This document shows, in pieces, positions 1-11,272 of a DNA stretch of 64,000 bases. Numbering within the stretch: the stretch's first letter is position 1; each line of letters begins with the position of its first letter. Position numbers and translations under genes: made by a program. The stretch is from Glandiceps talaboti (taxonomy: Eukaryota > Hemichordata > Enteropneusta > Spengelidae): NCBI RefSeq assembly GCF_964340395.1, contig NC_135555.1, positions 3,222,501 to 3,286,500 on the forward strand. The letters run 5' to 3'. Below the pieces are notes generated by a model. That model worked only from the letters and a program-made list of their open reading frames with translations, ran no database searches and was not told the DNA's origin.

Positions 1-2140
1 ATTATTAAAAGAATAAGCTTATATTCAGGATTTTGATAACCACACCATGCCACTTATCAATTTTATTTTAGCTCAAGACTAACATAGACTAACATATTAA
101 AGACACCTTTGAAAGTGTATTACTATCTTATTGCAAATGTGAAACATGAACAAACTGTCCCGAGATATGTAGATTTACAATGGCCCATCTTCACCGTTTC
201 CCCGAATGTTCGGGGAAGACTAAGAAGTCGTCTCCCGTTTATGCGGTGACAAATTGCGAAAGATGTTTGTGAATATGATGACCATAACTTGTTAAGTAAA
301 CCATAAAAGTATAAAACTACATAATGAGAGATTGACAATACCCAATACGTATCAGAGAAATATTACGATGGGGAGACCCAAATACCCAACTATCAAGTAT
401 AGAAAAATGAATGAATACTATCACAATTTCTTTTCGATTTTAGCGTGAACTTCCAGGAAATGCTTTATGATTAACAAAGATCTCGTTATAATCTTTAACC
501 AGCACCAATTTATGTAAGGTCTGTAAATCAGCGAAGAATGGTGTGCAAAGCAGTTCTTTAAACTTTGAAACCTTGTTGATATGACTCATATGTATTAAAT
601 TGAACCGCAAGTTATTTGTGCGTCATAACAATTCAACGATGTAGTTGAAATTGCAATACCTATATAAACATCATCTTCCGAAAGTTGAAACTTATAGAGG
701 TAACTTCTCATCGATTTATCTATCAGTGGTAGTGAAAAGTCTGCAACAAAGGCTTTTCAAATCTTAAATAACCCTACTATAAATATCTAAAGTATGCTCA
801 TAAAATATAAATGTAATATAAATGCCTCCCTTATGTCGCTTCAAGGACTTTTTAATTATATTTTCCGTCTTTATCTTGGTGAATGTTACCGCTGACAGAG
901 ACAATCAGCCATAAAACTAAGGCGAAAAATAATATATTTAGTTGTGATGTAACTAGATATACTTACCAAACCAGAACAGGCTCAATGATATAAAAAATAA
1001 AAGGTATTTCATCTCGCCGCTTAATATTTCGACTTTGAAATGTAGACCATATTTAGTGCATACCTAAAACGAAGCAAATGATTCTAATCAAGCAAACGTG
1101 ACTAATATATCAACACGATACAAAGTTATTCCCACGAGTAACTAGTCAATTCTGTACTTCATTTTATTGTAACTGTCACAGGCCGGAAATAGTTTTCTCC
1201 AACCTGCAAAATATATCTTGCTAACCATTTGGAATCTAAACAATTTCATCTTTATAAAGTTTCCTATTAGTGAATAAACGAGGATAGCGAGACTTTGTAG
1301 TTGTCATATACAAAGAATTCTGGTCTAAAATTGTTTAAAATTTGTTTATAATTATGTAAAATTGAATGCGTGCGATTATTATACAATGACTTTGCCGCCA
1401 TTGGTTTAGAATTTAATCAAGATACAATGATTGTAAACGTTTTAAATATATTAAACATTATCCGAGATTCATACGTCTACCGAGCCCGAGTATTTTTACG
1501 ATAGTCCTACTCTTTATATTTTGACAGTAAGTTGTCTTTCACGACACGATCGACACACACACACCCTTGTCAAATGGCATAATTTATATATGGAGAATGC
1601 TGATCGGAAATCTACCTAATTATAAAGATAGAAGCTCGACCCTTAAAACATGAGGAGTTTCAGAGAAAGGAAATTATATTTTATACTCACTCATATTTTT
1701 GTTGCGTCTGTACTATCGGAAACAATTTCTTCATCTACAACATTACTACAACGGCTTATACATTTGTGTAATTAGTTTTGCACACGACTCCTGTCATGTC
1801 TTAACCAATCTATGTATGAATATCAGAATATGAATGCGCAGTTCTCGAATGTTGTGGGGAATCTTTATGTCAAATTGAATCTATTGAGTGGGATATTCAA
1901 TGAGGCGTGATTTATAGCATTTATCAATATTTTATCAAGTTTTAATTAACTTACTGTCCTTCATATGACAAGTTATTTTGATTCGATGATGGAAATGTAG
2001 AGGGGGTGGCGAAAATGAATTTGTGTTGATAGATGTCTTTTGTTATTGCTGTACAATTAAGTGTAATTGGTGGAAATTATCAAATATGAACTCACAGTTC
2101 TAAGGTTAATTCATTCGCTCACTCACTCTTGAAGATTAAA
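1..2140. other. No gene seen
   Basis: AT-rich unique-looking DNA. Short frames only, no splice-bounded exon and no repeat of note. Confidence 0.6.
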
Positions 2141-2141
2141 A

Positions 2142-2148
2142 GAATAAT

Positions 2149-2181
<33 letters not shown>

Positions 2182-2245
2182 AACATACTCATTTATTTTC
2201 TCCCTCACTCCCTCATTCATTCATTCATTCATTCATTCATTCGGT
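2142..2245. repeat. (CAA)n and (CATT)n microsatellites
   Basis: About 11 CAA units at 2147-2180 and about 9 CATT units at 2209-2241, separated by a short spacer. Confidence 0.9.
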
Positions 2246-2465
2246 GAATAAAGAAAATTTAAAATGTTTAGTGAATTTCGTATTCCGTCACATTCTAACT
2301 TAAATTTATAAGCAATACTATTTTTGACAAAGTATCGGATATCATAGTAAGAGTTTGCCTCACTGTCATTGATCTTGTGTTGTAAACCTTGTGTTTTGAA
2401 ATGACAGTCTTCATGTACAACAACATTACCAACTTATACTATTTGACATATATTTATATTATTAG

Positions 2466-2760
2466 TCGGGGGGGGGGGGGGCTATTACAATATGCTCCTT
2501 CCGTGCGTTCGTGCGTCCGTCCATCATACGTCATTTCTCAGACATGCATTGTCCGATTTCTTTCAAATCCGTTTGAAATTATACCCCCTCAAGCAAAATT
2601 TATGAAAAATCTGGAATTTTATATTCCGTGCACCGTAAAACAAGTGACGAGTGACGTAGACACAGATTGTCGTGATGTAGAACGACCAGGGTATATAATT
2701 TTCTGTTGAAAGGCAATAACCTGGCTCGAGGATCGTGTAATAATGCATATTATATTGATG
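2466..2760. repeat. Likely dispersed repeat headed by poly(G)
   Basis: A run of 14 G at 2468-2481 is followed by a (CGT)-rich CCGTGCGTTCGTGCGTCCGT stretch and less AT-rich text than the flanks. This resembles the decayed ends of interspersed repeats, but no second copy was found in the window. Confidence 0.35.
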
Positions 2761-3028
2761 TTTGTAACGTCATATAGACTCACCTGCTTCAAAATGGAAA
2801 ATGATAATGATATAATTCACTCTCGTGCCTGATTGATACACATTAAAGACTGGCAATTCTCTATTTAGATGAGTGGACTATATTTTCAAACACATTGCTC
2901 AACGTGGCCCCGGAGTCATAATACATTATCACTTTATGTACGCAAGTTAGTACGTAATACGTTTTAAATAAAACTATCCCATAATTAGGAAATTTCATTA
3001 TTCGTGTTTGTGATCTATGCAGTTTATC

Positions 3029-3070
3029 AACAAACAAACAAACAAACAAACAAACAAACAAACAAACAAA
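3029..3070. repeat. (CAAA)n microsatellite
   Basis: About ten uninterrupted CAAA units. Open frames across it are artefacts. The 300-2000 bases on either side (2761-5248) hold no convincing gene. Confidence 0.9.
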
Positions 3071-5241
3071 GAAATAAACGAATAATTAAAAAACAAACAA
3101 ACTATTATTAGAAATGCGTAGGACAAGAACAGTAAATTATTGTAAGTACTATAGCAACTAATAATACATAGCAGTCCCATGTGTCAAATACGACTGCGTT
3201 ATCTCCATGCCGTACTGCATTCAACATTCCCCCTCTTGGGTATTTAATCTCAAATTTATCTATGTCAAGACGGTGACAGAATTTAGAGACGTATTCTTTA
3301 GATACACTCAAACTTGTCTGTCCTTTGTTAACCACTGCCGGTCGCCACGTTTCGTAATCTTATAATTAAAAAATCATCTCAATCGGCTGTATTCTGTACC
3401 TTTCTTGGTTTTAGCGTACCAAACGAGAAAATTATCATATTGGCCGCATTTCAGTGCCAGTACATTTTCTAGCCTTGTTACCTAATCAAACATTTAATAT
3501 GCACGGCCTCGTCAATTGTATGTTTTGTTTCGAATCACCAGTCAATTACTAATTTCAGACTGTTATGTGATGTCAGGCTTTCATTTCGAGAAAAAAACCA
3601 GTTGATGTCAACAAGTCTTGATTGTAGTGTACAATTTCGACTTATCGTTCTACAAGACAACTATTTCACAGCTCACAACCATAAAATGTTAGGCCCTGTT
3701 AAAATTTGTTTTCAATATTAGCTAGGAACAGTCAGACACATCCAGTGTCAAGATTCAGGTCAGTGATACTTATAAAACTTTGCTTGTAGACCTAACGTGT
3801 TTATCTGTTTTATGAATAGATGTGTCCTGCCTATTCTACATACATTTTGTGCGTAATATCTCTTGAGGGACATTACAGATCTTCCGATTAATACAAACGA
3901 TCTTGTTTTCATTAGCTCGTCTTGTTTATAGCCTAACTGTATTCTTGTGGGACGACTGGCGTTATGTCAGTGATCATAACTGACATTTTTAATTCTTCAT
4001 GTTGTCATCTTTGGAATTGTTTTATGCCTGGATTCTCCTAGCTACCAACGCTCTACATTTCTTGTACAGTACATGTAACGCCACAAAATTGTGAGAATTT
4101 TAATAAAATCTGTCATATTATCGTTATCTCTCATATCGTCTTAATTTAATCTACGTGGTAGATCAATGCCAGCAGCAATGAAAAAAATGTTAATTTAAGT
4201 TATGACGCAATGTTTTAATAGTATTGGATATAACTTTTCCCTGGACTCATGAATATATATAGGCTATTTATCATGTTATAAAAGTCACATCCTCTTTTTA
4301 CTTGTTTCCAACTAGTCTTTCACTTTGCTTGACTAAGCCGCTGTTTAAACCACATACAAGGATTGTCTGTGATTCAAAAACAAGATTTACAATGTATGAT
4401 GGGAATGTGGCTGAAACCTTTAGATCATAGTGTAACGAATAAATTACTGAAAACGTGTTAGTTTTTCTGGCTAGTCTTAACGTAAGATCTAGATTTTGAC
4501 AATGTAACGTTCATGGTATCACAATACGTGCTGCACAGTTCTGTGCATTATGACCTGTGCATTGTACTGAAATTGTTCTGTTTGGTGAAATTTATCTGTT
4601 GAGTAATTTGCCAGCAGCGTTGATTTACTTACGTTATAGACAGAACATCACATTCATGCTAACATAATCATAAATATTGAAATCTCAACGTTTGCATTAT
4701 TCACAGATTTTGCAATATGAACAACAAACAAACCCATGGTTTTCTTTTTATGGGTACAACTGCGTATGACTGGTAACTATAACAACTAGTCAATATACCA
4801 GCTAGTGATGTTTGTTTTCCAAACACCAATGACCTATACAAATATACACGTTTTGAAATGAAAGTATCACCAACATGTACGCATACACATATTTTTTTCT
4901 TACTTTTAAAATATTTCAACCGACCGACCGATCCATCATTTTAAGGTGTTACGAAACAGAAACAGATAACTGGCGAAGTGCATGTTGCCAACAGTGGAGT
5001 TCTTTTATTATTATGTGTCATCGGCCGAGGCCGTAACACTTGAAATAAACAGACCACATTATAGGTTAACAATGGGATGATATAGACCAAGTCCATGTTT
5101 GTAACTCGATAAATTGCGAAAAACGTAAGGAAAGTGTAAATAAAAAAAAGTATTATTGTACATATTTGAAGTTTGATTTGTAAATAAACTAAGTAAACAC
5201 GAGTAACCACTTGTAATCACAAGTACACACAATTACAGTGT

Positions 5242-5340
5242 AATCAGTCTATTAACACATGGTGACATTTCACCATGTGTTAATAGATATAGACTGGAGT
5301 TGACATTGCATTCAGATATAGACTGGAGTTGACATTGCAG
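5242..5340. repeat. Perfect 17-bp hairpin beside a tandem duplication
   Basis: CTATTAACACATGGTGA (5249-5265), loop CATT, exact complement at 5270-5286. After a 2-nt bulge, ATAGACTG can pair again with CAGTCTAT. Then a 27-nt unit starting ATATAGACTGGAGTTGACAT occurs twice to 5340. Confidence 0.85.
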
Positions 5341-5545
5341 TTACTTGTGTTTACCTATTTCATTATAATTTACGAGTCACAAAAACGGACTTGTTCTTTG
5401 TTATTTCACTTTGTTGTTTTCAACTAGAAAAACATCTCATAAAATTATGACATCTAAAAATAAATACACATTTTTCATCTATGTGGCCTCTTAAAAGTTA
5501 TTGTTTATCCGCTGGATAAAATTGGATTTCTTTTATTGTATATAT

Positions 5546-5548
5546 ATA

Positions 5549-5586
<38 letters not shown>

Positions 5587-5710
5587 TGTGTGTGTGTGTG
5601 TATGTGTGTGTGTATGTATGTATGTATGTGTGTGTGTGTATGTGTGTGTATGTGTGTGTGTGTGTATGTGTGTGTGTATGTATGTATGTGTATGTTTGTC
5701 TGTGTGTGTA

Positions 5711-5741
<31 letters not shown>

Positions 5742-5868
5742 ATGTTTGTCTGTGTGTGTCTGTGTGTGTGTGTGTATGTATGTATGTGTATGTTTGTCTG
5801 TGTGTGTGTGTATGTGTGTGTGTATGTGTGTGTGTGTATGTGTGTGTATGTATGTATGTGTGTGTGTA

Positions 5869-5905
<37 letters not shown>

Positions 5906-5976
5906 ATGTATGTATGTATGTATGTATGTATGTATGTATGTATGTATGTATGTATGTATGTATGTGTGTGTGTATA
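5546..5976. repeat. (TG)n/(TATG)n compound microsatellite
   Basis: About 430 bp of TG and TATG units with interspersed TGTCTG. Frames across it on both strands are open only because the repeat lacks stops. Confidence 0.95.
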
Positions 5977-7798
5977 GGGTAAAATGTGGATAAGAGCCAT
6001 ATATGTACTGAGAATACAATTGGGGTATTAAAGACCCTAGTCGATTATTTTACTTTAATATAATATACTGTACTGTGCAATTGTACCTCGCCAGATTACA
6101 ATTTCTGTTATAATCAACTGTATCTATACCTTACCTAGAAAGTTGTCCCTATGAATCTCTATGCTTCGCAGATTCATTTGTGATACTGAGCTGCTGTAGA
6201 GTATATGCTGTGAATGGTATGTTATAAAATTGTGGCATTTCATTTTAATTGCCCACATGATACATCACCGATGTTTGAATTCATAGTGCATAACCAAAAT
6301 AGAGAGATGATTAAAAATGACGGTAGGACATCGACTCGGGCTTAAGTGTGGGTGACAAGTGTTTTTATTTTTATCAACTGTTTAATCCTATTTCTATTTC
6401 ACAATCTAGTTTTCAGTATACTATCTCAGTCTATTATTTGATGATAAAGAAGTGAAGTGTAAGCGCAATGTAATTATTTTGCTAACATATTCAAATTAAA
6501 CAATTAGGCCTCTCGATATGAAAAGTCGTGACGGTCTTTTGTTTAATATAAGCATTACAATGCTTAAATGAATATTTGAATTGTGCACACTTGTCCTTAA
6601 TGATATCATGCAACACTGTACAACAGATTGTCCATAGGGTAAATCTTCGTTTCGGAGAGTAAGGTGTTTACAGGAAAATTGTCTTACCTTTGTCACGAAT
6701 CCGTGTGTGCCGGAGATTCCATGTCCTGTTGTTCTCTTTAATTACATCAGTACTTCAGTGCAATCGATGTATTGCTATATTAATATCAAGGTTATGGCCA
6801 CACTAATTGAAATTCTAGGTTCGCACAAGCAGACTTTTTTATTTTTCAGGAATCTTTTGGAATAAACCCACCAGTTTCTTTGGTATTAAAAAGGAGATTG
6901 TATAGGGGTATTCTAATTTATGCAATGTAAGCGCAAAGACGATACCAAACTGTCAACAAAGAGTTCAAATGAGCAAACCCAAACTGGATGATTACAGTTA
7001 ATTTCATTGTTGTGACTACTTCAGAGCAACTGTTCGCCATATACTGAACTTCCTTTGCGATTTTGTTTTAATGTGAACAAATGTAACGATGTTTTCAAAT
7101 GCATGTTTTGGGTATGTGTTGTATTTTGTAAGTTATGGTAAGTTTAACAGACGTTCAATGTCACTTTGTTTAGACTGGATTCAAGATGCATAAAATACCA
7201 CACTGACTATAATGTTTTATTAGGAAGATCTTGCACCGTTGTTACAGGTCGAAGTAGTCGTATACAGGTTTTGTGGTGAGATAATTTATTGTCAAAACAT
7301 ATATTTCCGTTGATTCCATGTTGGGATATTCTCGCTTGATAAACTTATCGTGACGTACGCTCACTGTTGTGTGGTGGAATTGCACTCATCATGTATGCAC
7401 ACATTGATATCGTTATATGATCTTATATCTGCAGGCGAAATGTACAAATTGTCGGGAAATCGGCTAACTTTACAGCTAAGTCGGCGCCTGTCCCCTCACA
7501 TATTTTTATACAGAAATTCACAGCAAGGTACTCAGTATGACTCAAAATATATATAATGTGTTATGTACACACCACAAATATACAGTTGATCAGCTGTACT
7601 GTACCAGTAGATGTTGCTTGGAGATTTGTTTGATTTAATGAGATAAATTTTATTTAACGAGATGAAGCAATCCAAACAAAATGAAAACAATAGTATCAAT
7701 AATGATTAGCCTTCACACCTTAGATATGTGTAAGACTTCGATGATTTTTACTTTTTACCATCGAAACTAAACTGGACTGGACCGAATACGTAGATACT
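5977..7798. other. No gene seen
   Basis: AT-rich. A 68-codon frame at 7350-7556 lacks splice or start support and is not annotated. Confidence 0.5.
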
Positions 7799-8011
7799 AA
7801 CACCTTCTGGGGTTTTATTTTCTTACCAAATGTGATAAATTTTGCACCTTAATCTTCAAATTTTGGTTATTTCTGTCAAAATTTACACTTTACAAGTAAA
7901 AATACTGCAAAATAATAATTGGTATCCAGGTTAGGCTTGCATTTTTTATCATGTTTATAAGCAATAATCAAAGAGTCAAAATAAAAACCCAAAAGAGACC
8001 AAAAGGTGTTA
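7799..8011. mobile_element. MITE copy 1
   Basis: Ends are inverted: AACACCTTCTGGGGTTTTAT on the left, and the right end reads AACACCTTTTGG...GGGTTTTTATTTT in reverse. TA flanks both ends. About 212 bp, non-coding. A second copy lies inverted at 44850-45067. Confidence 0.7.
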
Positions 8012-8527
8012 TTGTTTAAGGTGTTTATCACAACACGACATGTTATGATAAAATCCTTGAGTAATGATAACAATAATTATATACAGTTATCAATACTGCG
8101 TATACCGTATCAGTTATGTCACTTCTTTACGGAATATCAAGAAAATGTATGAGAAATAAGCGGTTGTTAGTGCTAGAAATACTTTCAGTATGGCCTTTAA
8201 ACACAATCCAAGAGTTTTGTCTGTAGAAACGACGACTGATTTCACAGTGATATTGACATGTTAAACTGTCACACACATACATCAACACACAGACACACAC
8301 ATGCATATGCATAAAATATTAATATGTTAATAATGATAACCAATTTATGTGCCAGAAATCGAAATGTGAGGAAAATGAATTAGTTAAGTAAATACATTGG
8401 CAATGAAAAGTAGTTAAAAAAATAACTTTAAACCTCTGGCTGGACCACAAAAATAGTTTGTTCCCAAGGAAAACATATACAGTTACTGTAATACATACAT
8501 ATAGCATAAAACTAAATTTTGCATGCG

Positions 8528-8605
8528 TGCACACACACACACACAGAGACAAACATACATAAATAAACAAATCAATCAATCAATCAATAAACACAAACCA
8601 ACAAA

Positions 8606-8661
<56 letters not shown>
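8528..8661. repeat. (CA)n and (AATC)n microsatellites
   Basis: CA runs at 8528-8545 and 8610-8661 with (ATCA)n between. The stretch 8662-10166 holds no gene I can support. Confidence 0.9.
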
Positions 8662-8664
<3 letters not shown>

Positions 8665-10166
8665 TCACATAAATAGGTTTGTGGGTATTCACGAAACAAA
8701 ATTACCCAAATCTTTATTTTTCATATTTTCCATTGACTGGTAAAGTCAGTGCATGATACACTAAATAAAGACATATAAGCTTGCTTGATCCCACAATACA
8801 GCAGCTGCACTTTTCATAGATTTCATTTGAGATCCAATTTTTATTTCCTGTTTTCTGACTAAAAATGTTGATCAGCTTGGTCGATCCTGTTCTCTTTCTG
8901 ACTCATCCCTTTGATAGCATCAAATTAAGATATCACGTTCCAATAATTTGACTAACAATCTCTTGTATTTCCACCGTTCTCGTGAGACATACGTCATTCT
9001 ATCTAGTGACCGGCTGTTGCTCACCAGTCTGTATGTCTGCAGTAGCATACCCACGTTCTCATTAAACAAACTAATAGTGTAATCACAAAACGATTTTTAG
9101 ATTAAATACTTGTTTCATTGAAAATGTCTAAAATGTTGGTATCTTTACGCTTGGTTACTCATTTCAGTTACCAACCAATACAAGTCTAATCAATACGTTT
9201 TATCAATCTGTTATAGTCCCAAGTGTGTCAGGCTCTCACGATTGATAATAGCTGACAGTTTTTTATACAAATCCTGTCTATTTTCTAAGACCTCTTGGTA
9301 ACTTTCTGTTGTGGGAAATATAGGAAAAATATTAATCCTGTAAATGTTTGAAATTTTCATTGGCATTTCTTTCTCATTATGGAACTAAGTCTTCCTCGGG
9401 ATACATTGTATATCTTGCATGAGTATTAATCACTTTCGGATCAACGCTGTGAACTTAACTTAATAGCATGTGACCATTTGCTGTCCGTATCAAGAAACGT
9501 TCATGAATATCATTCACAAACTTGACTATGTTGACATGTTCAATTTATACTCATTTACAATCACTACATATGATTAAATTATTGTTGTATTCAACTCACG
9601 AAGCCGTTGATGACGTTCAACGAGACGTGTCTTATCTGTTACTAGTGCTGCCCACACACTCGAACATCCAATCACAACTTGATATGATAGTTATACCAAG
9701 TAACCAAAAACAAAAAAGAAATTGAGTTTTCTTGTTTCATGACTAGATATCAATTAGCAAGCTATGTACTAGACATCTAAAAGGCCCAGTTCGGGTTAGG
9801 TATGAACAATATTTGTCTGGCTGTCAAAAAGTTGGTCTGGAACAAAAGAGTGGCCAGTATACTCCTTGTGACTCTACTGATAAGAACACTAATGCAAGAA
9901 TCTTGGATTGAATATCGTGATCAGACGAGGCTAAGATACTTGCTCCGTATACTAGTTTGAGGTTGCTTTTACGAAAAAAGCTCATTTACAAGGAAAGTTA
10001 CCCAATCACCTTTCCTTGATGTGAACAGTCATTACTTTCTTTCATGCTCTACATCTTTTAAATGCATTTTAGCCACTTGGTATGTAAGCATTATGACGTT
10101 ACACAATTTCATTGAATAAAATTTGCAATGAAAACAGTAATAATAATAATGATAATAATAACAAAT

Positions 10167-10651
10167 GAAAATCACGAAACCTCAAACAAAACGTCCTCAG
10201 GCTGGACAATAATCTTACTAACACTACTACATTTTATCATCTGGCTACAAAATCTTACTAACACTACTACATTTTATCATCTGGCTACAAAATCTTACTA
10301 ACACTACTACATTTTGTCGTCTGGCTACAAAACCTTACTAACACTACTACATTTTGTCGTCTGGCTACAAAATCTTACTAATACTACTACATTTTGTCGC
10401 CTGGCTACAAAATCTTACAAACACTACTACATTTTGTCGTCTGGCTACAGAATCTTACTAACATTGGTACATTTCATTGTCTTGCTCGACAAATGTCTGT
10501 GTTGAACATGTTGGTATAATTTTTGTTGAGCCAGACGATGAAATGTAGCAGCGTTGGTAAGATTTTTGTGGTGCCAGACGACGAAATGTAGCAGTGTTAG
10601 TAAGAGTTTTGTCAAGCGAGACGACGTTTTGTTTCAGATATGGTGATTTTC
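10167..10651. repeat. Foldback satellite: 40-bp repeats in both orientations
   Basis: About seven direct copies of a 40-bp unit (begins CTGGCTACAAAATCTTACTA) run to 10490, then about 2.5 inverted copies run 10525-10620. Outer ends are also inverted: GAAAATCAC at 10167 and GTGATTTTC ending 10651, each followed inward by AAACAAAACGTC. This is a foldback-type element about 220 bp downstream of receptor A. Confidence 0.85.
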
Positions 10652-10874
10652 GTATGTTCTAACATAGTAACAAGGAGATTATAGTGTTACTGTACAGTAG
10701 TTGTTTGACTGCATATAATGCAGTCACTGAGGTCAGGTAATCTTATAAGTTATTCTGCCACCATTTATAGGTTAATAGTGTTTTGACACGGATTGTGTAC
10801 GGCTCTAGATATATTTATAAGTTAAGGGATACAGTTAGTTATGTTTTTTTTCTATTTCCCCATACAATCCATGT

Positions 10875-11272
10875 TTAGTCCTCTAAATTTCGGAATGCAG
10901 CTAGTTCTACGAATAAATACAGAAGCTCAATAACACAAAGAAGGATGTATGCACAAAGAAAGAAACGGTTTAAAACCATTGCCACCTTTTTCCACTCCTT
11001 TCCTTTCTTATCATCTTTTTCATCATCCACTGACCGTTCCACCAAATATTGTAAGTTTTCACTGATTTCCCTTAATCTCTTTTCACATATGGCCGTGCTT
11101 AACTCATTTTTGCCAGTTTCCCTCAACTCCGGAATGGATTTGCTGTCTCTATCGACAGACAATTTCCAAAAGGCGCTCTTTTGAAGTTCAAATGTTTCGT
11201 TTTCCAGTAGATGTTCACAATTGTCTTCATTTGGGGCTGTCGTTGAACTTCTTCTTTGGAACCCAGATTTGC
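10875..11272 (-). CDS. Receptor A exon 8: MA helix, M4 and stop
   Basis: Begins after TTATTTGTAG. It encodes a charged cytoplasmic segment with an amphipathic helix (RLREISENLQYLVE, then KKGKEWKKVAMVLNRFF), followed by M4 at about residues 458-480 and a short extracellular tail ending NLED before TAG or TAA-type termination at 10875. The W-K-x-V-A-M-V-x-x-R-x-F run before M4 is typical of nicotinic subunits. Confidence 0.93.

Noticed and set aside
5498-6019. Long open frames rich in His-Thr or Cys-Val
   Set aside because: They are translations of TG/TATG microsatellite, open on both strands and in several frames because the repeat has no stops.
10945-11184. Plus-strand Ser-rich frame
   Set aside because: Antisense shadow of receptor A exon 8.
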